Below the pieces are notes generated by a model. That model was given only the letters and a program-made list of their open reading frames with translations, ran no database searches and was not told the DNA's origin. Below, in pieces: positions 1 to 10,583 of a stretch of 44,012 nt of DNA. The stretch's first letter is position 1. Each line of letters opens with the position of its first letter. Source of the stretch: JAIRTY01 sp050257395 (GTDB lineage Bacteria > Actinomycetota > Actinomycetes > Streptosporangiales > Streptosporangiaceae); the NCBI GenBank assembly GCA_050257395.1, contig JBLMWU010000257.1, forward strand, positions 1-44,012, given 5' to 3'. The translations under genes and the position numbers were made by a program.

Positions 1-303
1 CGTACGGGGCGCGGCCAGAGTGCCGCCTGGCGAGCCGCCCGCACGCTGCGCGTCAGCGCAGCGCCGCGGCGTCACGTTCCGGAGCGAGACAATGGCGGCC
101 GAACCTGAGCGTCCGCTCCGCCGGTCCTGAAGATCACATCCGGCTCAGCCCGCCCGCCAGGCAGTGACCACATCAGCCGGCCCCCAGACGAGACCGGCGC
201 GGCCAGCCCTCCACGCCAGGAGCGGGCTGCGAAGCTGAAACCGGTTTAGCTAAATCTGCTTTAGCTAAATCTGTTTGAGGTAACGCTCCGTAGCTCCAGG
301 CCC
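1..303. other. Left-edge non-coding flank
   Basis: No reading frame here has convincing codon structure or a recognisable product. The stretch lies downstream of the oxoprolinase gene, which ends at 304 on the minus strand. It becomes clearly AT-richer near 240-275, where two tandem palindromes sit (separate entry). It may hold the promoter of a gene lying to the left of the window, but that gene is not visible. Confidence 0.5.
245..273. promoter_or_regulatory. Tandem palindromic repeat, candidate operator
   Basis: The 14-base unit TTTAGCTAAATCTG occurs twice, at 245-258 and 260-273, a 15-bp period. The core TTTAGCTAAA is a perfect 10-bp palindrome, and the inner halves also form GCTAAA-N5-TTTAGC. 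Such an AT-rich symmetric element is rare in this GC-rich DNA and resembles paired binding sites of a dimeric regulator. The same half-sites recur ahead of the Rrf2 gene at 21682-21695. The controlled gene may lie left of the window. Inference only. Confidence 0.5.
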
Positions 304-3921
<3,618 letters not shown>

Positions 3922-4097
3922 GCCCCCATCCTCGCGGACGCCGGCCGGGCCGGCCGGCCCGCGCCGCCGGAACCGCCGGTGCCCGTGATGGTGACGGCTT
4001 TCCCGCCGCCGTCGCTCCAACCACTGGACGGCGGGGGAAACCGGCGGCCCGCCCGGCGGCCGGCAGCCGGGTGCGGACGCGCCCACGGGAGGCAGCG

Positions 4098-4724
4098 GTG
4101 ACGACGTCCTCAGGCGGCCAGCCGGTGGTGTTCCACGCTGACGCGGGCTCCTACGCCCGGCTGCTGTGGGCGTTCCTGCCGTCGCTGGCGGGCCTGGCGC
4201 TGGTGGCGCTGCTGGGCGGGCTGAGCCTGGCGTTCAGCCGCCTGCCCGCGGCCGGGCTGGCAGCCGCGTGCGTGCTGGTCGGCGGGTGCTGGCTGATCGC
4301 GGTGTCGGCCTGGGCCAGGCTGTTCACCCGGACCTGGCGGGAGTACCGCGGTATCCAGGTGCCGGGCGGAACCCGGCCGGTGCTCACGGTCGACCGGGCG
4401 GGCGTGACGCTGCACCTGCTGGGCACCCGGCTGGGCTGGCAGGAGATCACCGCGGTGACCCTGGCCAGCGCTCCGCCCGCCGCGGCAGGGCCGTCGCGGC
4501 TGCCGGGCGCCCCGCCGCCGCGCAGCCAGACGCTGGTCTTCATCACCGCGTCCGCGCCGTCCGCGGCCGGCCCGTGGCCGGCTGCCGTGGACCGGCGGGC
4601 CGCCCGCTACGCGGAGCGCTACGGCACCCCCTACGCCGTGGACGTCACCCGGCTCGACGCCCCGGTCAGCGAGGTGATCGCCAGCATCCGCAGCCTCGGG
4701 CGGGTCGCCGTGGTCCAGGTCTGA
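4098..4724 (+). CDS. Membrane protein with two TM helices and a PH-like C-terminal region
   Basis: This 208-residue protein starts at a GTG behind GGGAGGCAGCG. Two hydrophobic helices lie at about residues 23-45 and 50-73, followed by a soluble part. Its segment around residues 94-122 (RPVLTVDRAGVTLHLLGTRLGWQEI) has the strand-turn-strand-W pattern of bacterial PH-like domains found after helical hairpins, in the manner of YcxB-like proteins. That assignment is pattern-based and weak. It is divergent from the oxoprolinase gene and convergent with the deacetylase-like gene; no function can be named. Confidence 0.75.
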   Translation: MTTSSGGQPVVFHADAGSYARLLWAFLPSLAGLALVALLGGLSLAFSRLPAAGLAAACVLVGGCWLIAVSAWARLFTRTWREYRGIQVPGGTRPVLTVDRAGVTLHLLGTRLGWQEITAVTLASAPPAAAGPSRLPGAPPPRSQTLVFITASAPSAAGPWPAAVDRRAARYAERYGTPYAVDVTRLDAPVSEVIASIRSLGRVAVVQV

Positions 4725-4752
4725 CCGCTGCCCGCGGCGTCCGGGGCCGCGA

Positions 4753-6441
4753 TTACCGGGTGGGGCGGGAGGCGGGATGAGGTTCGCCCCCGCCCAGGGC
4801 CCAGTCGTCGCTGTCGTCGCTCCCGCCGCCGGGCAGGCTGCCCCGGTCCCCGCCGCCCGGGCCGTCCTGGCGGGTCCGGCGGTGCCACAGCGGCCAGCCG
4901 AGGAACGGGGCGAGCACGAACAGCGCGACGATCCCCAGCACGATGGCCTTGAGGTGGGAGGGGTGCCCCGGCACGAACGTGTAGCCGGTGGTGCTCACGG
5001 TGCCGGGCGCGCTGACCGCCACGCCGAAGGCGATCCCGGTCGCATCGGGCGGGGCGGGCGGCGTGGTCCACGAGGCCAGCCGCCAGCCGCTGGTGACCGG
5101 CAGCATCGGGCCGGACGTCCAGTACAGCCAGGCACCGATCCGGTTGCGGTAGTACACCTCCAGCTGGGTGCGCGGGCTGGAGGTCCGGTACCAGGCGCCG
5201 AGGGTGTAGGCGCGGCCGGGCGTCACCGGCGGGGCGCACTCCCCGAGATCGGTCTCCATCAGCAGCTTCGCGTCCCCGGACTGCTGGCTGGTGAGCCTGA
5301 GGGTTTCGGTGGAGTAGCCGCTGGGGCCGCCGCCGCGCTGGTAGCTGAAGCTGACGGAGTTGCGGCCGTAGTCGGCCGGCTGGAAGCAGGCCGGGTAGCC
5401 GGTCCGGGCCAGGTCCGCCAGCGAGCCGTTGGCCACGCCGCCACCCGGGGCGCGCCTGGCCGGCGGCCCCAGGACAGCCGGGTGGACGGTGCCGCGGATG
5501 ACCTGCCGGACGGTCTTCACCGCCAGGTCGGGGCCGAGCCGCTGGTGGACCCAGGCGAGCACCTTCCGCAGCTGGGGCATGGTGATGCCGTACTGGCAGT
5601 AGGAGCGGCAGATGTCGTGGATCAGGAACACGACCCACCCGCCGCCGTGCCGCTGCGCGTTGGTGATGGCCTTCTCGAAGGTGGCGGGCGTCCAGTGGTA
5701 GCTCAGCGCGCTGTTGACCTCGACCGGGGCGCGGATGAGCATCGGGTCGGCGGGCGGCACCGTCTCCGCGTACCTGCACTTGAGGCAGGTTCCGCCGCCG
5801 CGCGTCTGGCCGGCGCTGAGCGCGCTGTTGTACCCGCACTGGCGGACCAGGGACTCTTCGGGGCCGGTCTGGGTTGCGTAGGGGTAGGCGAAGTCGGTGA
5901 CGGTGAAGCCCCACCGGGTGAGGTTGACCCGGTCGTCGCAGATCTGCCGTTTCGCCTCGGCCGCCGGCAGGGTGGACAGCTCCAGGTGGGAAACGGTCAG
6001 CCCGCCGATCTCGTTGCCGTCAGCGGCGATTTTCCGCAGGTCAGGGAGGGTGAAGTACTGCGATTTCGCGCAGTTTACCCCGGGCCGCGGGAAGCAGATC
6101 AGGCCGGACGGCACGTAGTAGGTGCCGCGGAACCCGTACTTGCGGAAGAGCGGCAGCCCGGGCATGGCGCTGGCGTTGCCGCCGCCCCAGGCGAACGTGA
6201 CGACGGTCGGCGAGAGGGCGCCGGGAATCCCGGCCGCGCCCGCCGTGCCGGTGGCTGTTCCGGCCGCGGGCACGGTGCCCGCGGGGCTGGGGGTGGCACC
6301 CGGGCTGGGGGTGCCGGCCTGCGGGCCGGCCGCGGCCGCGGTGCTGGCGGCCGCTGGCGCGGCCAGTGCGGATACAGCAAGAACGGCAGCCGTCAGGCTG
6401 CCGGCCAGCGCTGCCACCCCCGTGCGGACGAGCCGCTCCAT
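4753..6441 (-). CDS. Secreted, membrane-anchored polysaccharide-deacetylase-like protein, probably inactive
   Basis: A 562-residue exported protein: signal peptide (residues 1-32, ending in an AAPAAAS-type cleavage region), Ala/Pro/Thr/Gly-rich linker to about 75, NodB-type deacetylase fold about 78-300, a beta-rich region about 340-505 resembling a carbohydrate-binding module, one TM helix near 510-530 and an acidic cytoplasmic tail. NodB motif 1, normally TFDDG, reads TFAWGGG (82-88), and the first histidine of HTxSH is Leu148 (LTVSH, His152 kept). Two of the usual metal ligands and the catalytic aspartate are therefore missing, although the YPY motif and the LIHD motif remain. It may bind glycan rather than deacetylate it. 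The start at 6441 follows GGGTGGGGG; an upstream ATG at 6498 is possible. Confidence 0.85.
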   Translation of the reverse strand: MERLVRTGVAALAGSLTAAVLAVSALAAPAAASTAAAAGPQAGTPSPGATPSPAGTVPAAGTATGTAGAAGIPGALSPTVVTFAWGGGNASAMPGLPLFRKYGFRGTYYVPSGLICFPRPGVNCAKSQYFTLPDLRKIAADGNEIGGLTVSHLELSTLPAAEAKRQICDDRVNLTRWGFTVTDFAYPYATQTGPEESLVRQCGYNSALSAGQTRGGGTCLKCRYAETVPPADPMLIRAPVEVNSALSYHWTPATFEKAITNAQRHGGGWVVFLIHDICRSYCQYGITMPQLRKVLAWVHQRLGPDLAVKTVRQVIRGTVHPAVLGPPARRAPGGGVANGSLADLARTGYPACFQPADYGRNSVSFSYQRGGGPSGYSTETLRLTSQQSGDAKLLMETDLGECAPPVTPGRAYTLGAWYRTSSPRTQLEVYYRNRIGAWLYWTSGPMLPVTSGWRLASWTTPPAPPDATGIAFGVAVSAPGTVSTTGYTFVPGHPSHLKAIVLGIVALFVLAPFLGWPLWHRRTRQDGPGGGDRGSLPGGGSDDSDDWALGGGEPHPASRPTR

Positions 6442-6880
6442 CCCCCACCCAAACGCCCGTGCCCGGTGGCCGCCGCACCGTTCCGGCAGTCCGGTCATGC
6501 TGTTGTTCCACGTCCATGATGGGACATTTCCCGCTCAGTGCAAGGCTTCCTGATATAGATGCACGTCAGCCGGGGTGCGGGCCGCGAGGCTGGCCGTCCG
6601 TACCGGGCCCGGGGGACCTTCTGCCCTGGCCCCCGGCCCTGCCGCTGACGAGCCTGGAGATGAAGGCGTGGCGACGGCACGGGGGCGCGCCGACCCGCGC
6701 GAGCCACCGGGCGGGCAGCCCGGCGGGCGCGAGTGGACACCGTACCGGTCGCCGGAGGGACGGGGCCTGTCAGTGACCGGCGGCGGCGCACCGGCACTGG
6801 CAGGCTTCCGGTGCTGCCGGGAACGTACGCCCGCCTCCCGGCGCAGCCGGGCCGTTGCAGTGCCGGCGCCCGCCCGGCGG
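6442..6880. other. Gene-free stretch between deacetylase-like and RsbW-like genes
   Basis: About 440 bases with no frame I would call a gene; the open frames crossing it have arginine/proline-rich shadow composition. The part nearest 6490-6560 is less GC-rich and should hold the promoter of the deacetylase-like gene, but I see no clean -35/-10 pair. A short inverted repeat GTCC-ATGATG-GGAC lies near 6513-6526. Nothing else is recognisable. Confidence 0.4.
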
Positions 6881-7540
6881 TCAGCCGGCGGTCTCGAACC
6901 AGGTCACCGTGCCGGCCTCGGCCTGGTAGAAGCCCCACCGGGCCGACAGCGCGTCGACCAGCCGCAGCCCGCGGCCGCCGGGCGCGAGGCTGGCCGGGTC
7001 CCGCACCAGCGGCACGGTGGCGCCGCCCTGGTCGGTGACCTCGATCCGCAGGACGCCGGACAGGGCGGCGAGGACGGTCACGGTGACGGTGCCGCCGTCC
7101 CGGCGCGAGTCGCTGTGCAGCACGGAGTTGGCCACCAGCTCGGATGCCAGCAGCACCGTGGTGCCGGCGTCAGGCTGCTGGTCGAGCAGGCGGGCGAGGT
7201 AGTCACGGACCGCCGGCACCGACGTGGGGCTGCCGGGCACGGTCAGCCAGCCCAGCACCGACCAGGCGGGCGGCGTGCCCGCCGGGCCGTCCTGCCCGCC
7301 TGCGGCGGCCCGCGCGCCAGCACCGGTCCAGGTCTCGGCGCCGGTCCACGCGCTGACGGCCGCCCGCGCGTCCGCGCCGATGTCCACCACCACACCGGTG
7401 TCAGCCACGCCGGTGCCCGCCGCGCCGGTGAAGGGGGCGCCGTCGCGGGTCATGGCCGGGCCCGGCCCGGCGAACGTATCCACGCCGGCCGCTGCGTCAG
7501 CACCGGCGGCTGCGTACGGGCCGGCAGTCAGGTAGGCCAC
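6881..7540 (-). CDS. RsbW-like ATP-binding protein (HATPase_c_2, anti-sigma kinase family)
   Basis: 219 residues. The first ~95 are an Ala/Gly-rich low-complexity region; the remainder is a GHKL ATPase domain of the RsbW/SpoIIAB class. Visible motifs are the N box ASELVANSVLHSDS, the G1 box VTDQGG and the G2 box GGRGLRLV. These proteins bind ATP and either phosphorylate anti-anti-sigma factors or sequester sigma factors. The GTG start at 7540 follows AAGGAG by eight bases; a further upstream ATG (7603) lacks such a site. There is no sigma factor or STAS gene beside it, so its partner is unknown; the SpoIIE phosphatase at 15772 belongs to the same kind of circuit but is not linked. Confidence 0.85.
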   Translation of the reverse strand: MAYLTAGPYAAAGADAAAGVDTFAGPGPAMTRDGAPFTGAAGTGVADTGVVVDIGADARAAVSAWTGAETWTGAGARAAAGGQDGPAGTPPAWSVLGWLTVPGSPTSVPAVRDYLARLLDQQPDAGTTVLLASELVANSVLHSDSRRDGGTVTVTVLAALSGVLRIEVTDQGGATVPLVRDPASLAPGGRGLRLVDALSARWGFYQAEAGTVTWFETAG

Positions 7541-7715
7541 CTGTCCCGCTCCTTCCGGACCTGCACCGCTCCAACGGACACCGTAACGTGCCGATCCGGG
7601 CACTGTCCGTTACTCGCTCATTCCGGATTTGCCCTGGCTGCGGTCAGACCGGCCGGTTCGGGGTAACAATTGCGGAACGCATAGGCCAGCTTGAGGATGA
7701 CGGAGCCACCGCACG

Positions 7716-9005
7716 ATGAGCACGACCCTGCCCGCCAGCCCGGAAGCGATCTTCACCTACGGTGCTCCGCAGCTCAAGTTCGGGCCCGGCGCGGCCGGGG
7801 AGATCGGGTTCGACCTGTCCCGGTACGGGGCCGCCCGGGCGCTGGTCATCACCGACCCCGGGGTGGCGGCGACCGGCATCCCGCAGCGGGTCGCGGAGCA
7901 GATGACCCGGTTCGGCGTGGAGGCCGGGCTGTTCGACGGCGTGCACGTGGAGCCGACCGACGCCAGCATGGCGGCGGCCATCGCGTTCGCCCGGGACAGC
8001 GGGCCGTGGGACGCGTTCGTCGCGGTCGGCGGCGGGTCGAGCATCGACACCGCCAAAGCGGTCAACCTGATGCTGACCAACCCGGGCGAGCTGATGGACT
8101 ACGTCAACGTGCCGGTCGGCAAGGGCGCCGTCCCTCCCCACCCGCTCAAGCCGCTCGTCGCGGTGCCCACCACCACCGGCACCGGCGCGGAGTCCACCAC
8201 CGTGTGCGTGCTGGACGTGCTGGCGCTCAAGGTCAAGACCGGGATCAGCCACCCGCGGCTGCGGCCCGCGCTGGCGGTCGTCGACCCGCTGCTGACCCTG
8301 ACCCAGCCGCCGGGGGTGACCGCGTCGGCGGGCATGGACATCCTGTGCCACGCGCTGGAGAGCTACACGGCCCGCTGGTACACCTCCTTCGAGCACAAGG
8401 AGCCGGACCAGCGGGTGCCCTACTGCGGCGCCAACCCGGTCGCGGACATGTGGGCCGAGAAGGCGATGCAGCTGCTGGCGGGGTCCTTCCGGACCGCGGT
8501 CCGGCACGGCGACGACGAGGCGGCGCGGGCCGGCATGGCGATGGCGGCCACCTTCGCCGGGATGGGCTTCGGCAACGCGGGGGTGCACATCCCGCACGCG
8601 AACGCGTACCCGATCGCCGGCCGGGTCCGCGACTTCCGCCCCAAGGACTACCCGGACGCGGAGCCGATGGTGCCGCACGGCATGTCGGTGGCGCTGACCG
8701 CGCCGGAGGCGTTCCGGTTCACCTTCGACGCCTCGCCCGCGCGGCATGAGCATGCCGCGCGGCTGCTCGCGCCCGGGGCGGACAAGCCGGCCCGGGACGC
8801 CGAGTACCTGCCGTCGGTCCTGATCGGCCTGATGCGGGACATCGGCATGCCGAACGGGATCGCCGCGGTCGGCTACACCGCGGCCGACATCCCGGACCTG
8901 GTGCAGGGGACCCTGCGGCAGCAGCGGCTGCTGGCGACGTCGCCGAAGCCGGTCACCGGGGACGACATCGCCGGGATCTTCGCCCGCTCGCTGGAGCTGT
9001 GGTGA
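7716..9005 (+). CDS. Iron-containing alcohol dehydrogenase, hydroxyacid-oxoacid transhydrogenase-like
   Basis: 429 residues of the group III Fe-dependent alcohol dehydrogenase family. The nucleotide-binding motif GGGSSIDTAK is at 105-114. Metal ligands can be read as Asp208 and His212 (AGMDILCHALE), His291 or His294 (VHIPHANAYP), and His321 (PHGMSVAL). The segments YCGANPVADMWA (236-247) and FRPKDYPDAEPMVPHG match the ADHFE1/HOT subgroup, which couples oxidation of 4-hydroxybutyrate-type hydroxyacids to reduction of 2-oxoglutarate with tightly bound cofactor. Substrate by homology only. The ATG at 7716 has GGAG ten bases ahead. It converges on the SufR-like regulator gene with a 30-bp gap. 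Confidence 0.88.
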   Translation: MSTTLPASPEAIFTYGAPQLKFGPGAAGEIGFDLSRYGAARALVITDPGVAATGIPQRVAEQMTRFGVEAGLFDGVHVEPTDASMAAAIAFARDSGPWDAFVAVGGGSSIDTAKAVNLMLTNPGELMDYVNVPVGKGAVPPHPLKPLVAVPTTTGTGAESTTVCVLDVLALKVKTGISHPRLRPALAVVDPLLTLTQPPGVTASAGMDILCHALESYTARWYTSFEHKEPDQRVPYCGANPVADMWAEKAMQLLAGSFRTAVRHGDDEAARAGMAMAATFAGMGFGNAGVHIPHANAYPIAGRVRDFRPKDYPDAEPMVPHGMSVALTAPEAFRFTFDASPARHEHAARLLAPGADKPARDAEYLPSVLIGLMRDIGMPNGIAAVGYTAADIPDLVQGTLRQQRLLATSPKPVTGDDIAGIFARSLELW

Positions 9006-9035
9006 CGGTGGCCTGGCCGCGCTGGGCAGCGGCCG

Positions 9036-9755
9036 TCAGCGGCCGGCCGCCGCCAGCCGGACGCAGCACGACCCGGGCCGCGGGTCCAGCACCGCGGTGA
9101 CCGTGTCGGCGCCAAGTCCCGCCAGCAGCCCGGCGAGGTAGGCGTGGTTGACCGCGCAGACCAGGCCCGGGGCGCGGGCGGCCAGCGGGTGGAAGGGGCA
9201 GTTGCACAGCCGCAGGCCGCCCGCCGGGTCCCGCTGCGGTTCATAGCCGCGGCCGGCGAGGATGCCGGCGGCGAGGGTGAGGGCGCGCTCGGCACCCAGG
9301 CGGCCGGGCCGCGCCCGGGCCCGCTCAGCGGCCCCGAGCTCGCGGCCCCGGTCAGCGGCGATGCGCGCCGCGGCTGACCGGGCGCTCTCGCCGTCGCGCT
9401 CGGCCAGCACCGCGTCGGCCAGGATGCCGGCCAGCACGTCGTGGTGCCGCGGCGGGATGCTGACGGTGATGTCCGGGCCGGCCGGTTCGTACGTCTTGGG
9501 GGTGCGGCCGACCCGGCGCAGCCCGGGCGGGGGGTCGTAGCGGGCGCGCAGCAGGCCCGCGCTGACGAGCTTGTCGAGGTGGAACGCGGCCAGCTTGCGG
9601 GAGATGCCCGCGGCGGCCGCCGCCTCCTCCCGGCCCACCGGCCGGTGTGCCGCGCGGACCAGCAGGTAGAGCCGCCGCCGCACGTCCTCACCGAGCACGG
9701 CGACCGCCGTGATGGCCTCCTCCTGTGCGCCAGCCGCGCTGCCCGGGCTCGTCAC
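9036..9755 (-). CDS. Winged-helix regulator with C-terminal cysteine cluster (SufR/ArsR-like)
   Basis: 239 residues. An N-terminal winged helix-turn-helix spans about 20-85 (GREEAAAAAGISRKLAAFHLDKL is the recognition part). The C-terminal part carries CNCP, a later LVCAVNHAYLAGLLAGLG and a terminal CC pair, resembling the cysteines that hold an iron-sulfur cluster in SufR-type regulators. Whether a cluster is bound here cannot be told from sequence. The GTG start at 9755 follows TTGGGGA. It is divergent from the DUF2231 membrane gene at 9884, sharing a ~130-bp control region that includes AT-rich segments, so that gene is the likeliest target. Confidence 0.8.
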   Translation of the reverse strand: MTSPGSAAGAQEEAITAVAVLGEDVRRRLYLLVRAAHRPVGREEAAAAAGISRKLAAFHLDKLVSAGLLRARYDPPPGLRRVGRTPKTYEPAGPDITVSIPPRHHDVLAGILADAVLAERDGESARSAAARIAADRGRELGAAERARARPGRLGAERALTLAAGILAGRGYEPQRDPAGGLRLCNCPFHPLAARAPGLVCAVNHAYLAGLLAGLGADTVTAVLDPRPGSCCVRLAAAGR

Positions 9756-9883
9756 ATCCCCAAGCTTAAAGCCAGCGGCCGTGGGCCAAATAGCAGCGAA
9801 CCGGCGCTGGCCAGAACTTGACGGGAGGCAGGGAATATGACCAATATCTATTAGTTAAATTTCCCGGCTGGGCGGAGGTGCCG

Positions 9884-10540
9884 ATGGACGGCTCACTGCG
9901 GCAGGCGAAGCAACCGGTGAGCGCGCTCGCGGGGCCCTACGGCCATCCGCTGCACCCCATGCTTGTCACGGTTCCGGTGGGCGCCTGGTTCGCCAGCCTG
10001 GTCTTCGATCTGGCCTCCCGGGTGGTTCCGGGACCGGGCTTCCTGGCCAGGGGCTCGCTGTGGCTGATCGGGATCGGGCTGCTCGGCGCGCTGGCGGCGG
10101 CCATGGCCGGCTTCCTCGACCTGTTCGCCATCCCCGCCCGCAGCGCCGCCCAGCGCACGGCCCTGCAGCACATGTCGCTGAACCTCACGGTCACCGGCGC
10201 CTACGCAGCGGGCTTCCTGCTGCGCTGGCGGGGATACGCCCATCCCGGCCCGGTGCCCGCCGGGCTGATCCTGCTGTCCGCGATGAGCCTGGCCGGGCTG
10301 GCGGCCGCCGGCTACCTCGGCGGCAAGCTCACCTTCCGGTACGGCGTCCGGGTCGCCGACGAGGCCACCCAGGCCGAGGGCTACCGCGACGCCGGCGAGC
10401 CGGCCGCGCCGCCAGCGCGCGGCGCCCGGCAGCCCGGATCCGACGAGTTCTGGCCCCGCGGCACCGGCTTACCCGCCAGCGCCGGCCCGCTCCTTGATCA
10501 GGAAAGATCCCCGGTCACCGCGACCGAAGATCCTTCCTGA
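9884..10540 (+). CDS. DUF2231 family membrane protein
   Basis: 218 residues with four hydrophobic helices, at about 27-47, 55-80, 92-113 and 120-145. The family signature GHPLHPMLVTVPVG lies at residues 20-33. DUF2231 proteins are inner-membrane proteins of unknown role with conserved histidines that could bind heme or metal. The C-terminal 60 residues are polar and disordered. ATG 9884 has GGAGG a few bases upstream, whereas the more distal ATG at 9838 has none, hence the shorter start. Its stop codon lies inside the right arm of a long hairpin (10495-10543). Confidence 0.82.
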   Translation: MDGSLRQAKQPVSALAGPYGHPLHPMLVTVPVGAWFASLVFDLASRVVPGPGFLARGSLWLIGIGLLGALAAAMAGFLDLFAIPARSAAQRTALQHMSLNLTVTGAYAAGFLLRWRGYAHPGPVPAGLILLSAMSLAGLAAAGYLGGKLTFRYGVRVADEATQAEGYRDAGEPAAPPARGARQPGSDEFWPRGTGLPASAGPLLDQERSPVTATEDPS

Positions 10541-10543
10541 TCA
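10495..10543. terminator. Long nested hairpin, candidate bidirectional terminator
   Basis: Arms TGATCAGGAAAGATC (10495-10509) and GATCCTTCCTGATCA (10529-10543) pair at 14 of 15 positions. A second stem, CGGTC (10512-10516) with GACCG (10522-10526), nests inside. The structure covers the last codons and stop of the DUF2231 gene and lies 41 bp before the end of the converging helicase gene. It lacks a T-run, as is common in actinobacteria. Confidence 0.6.
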
Positions 10544-10583
10544 TGGAGGTCCAGCCCCCGGGGGCAGGGCACGGTGAGCGGCG

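Noticed and set aside
6495..6938. 147-codon minus-strand frame in the gene-free stretch
   Set aside because: Arg/Pro/Gly-rich, no ribosome site, overlaps the end of the RsbW-like gene and no homology pattern.
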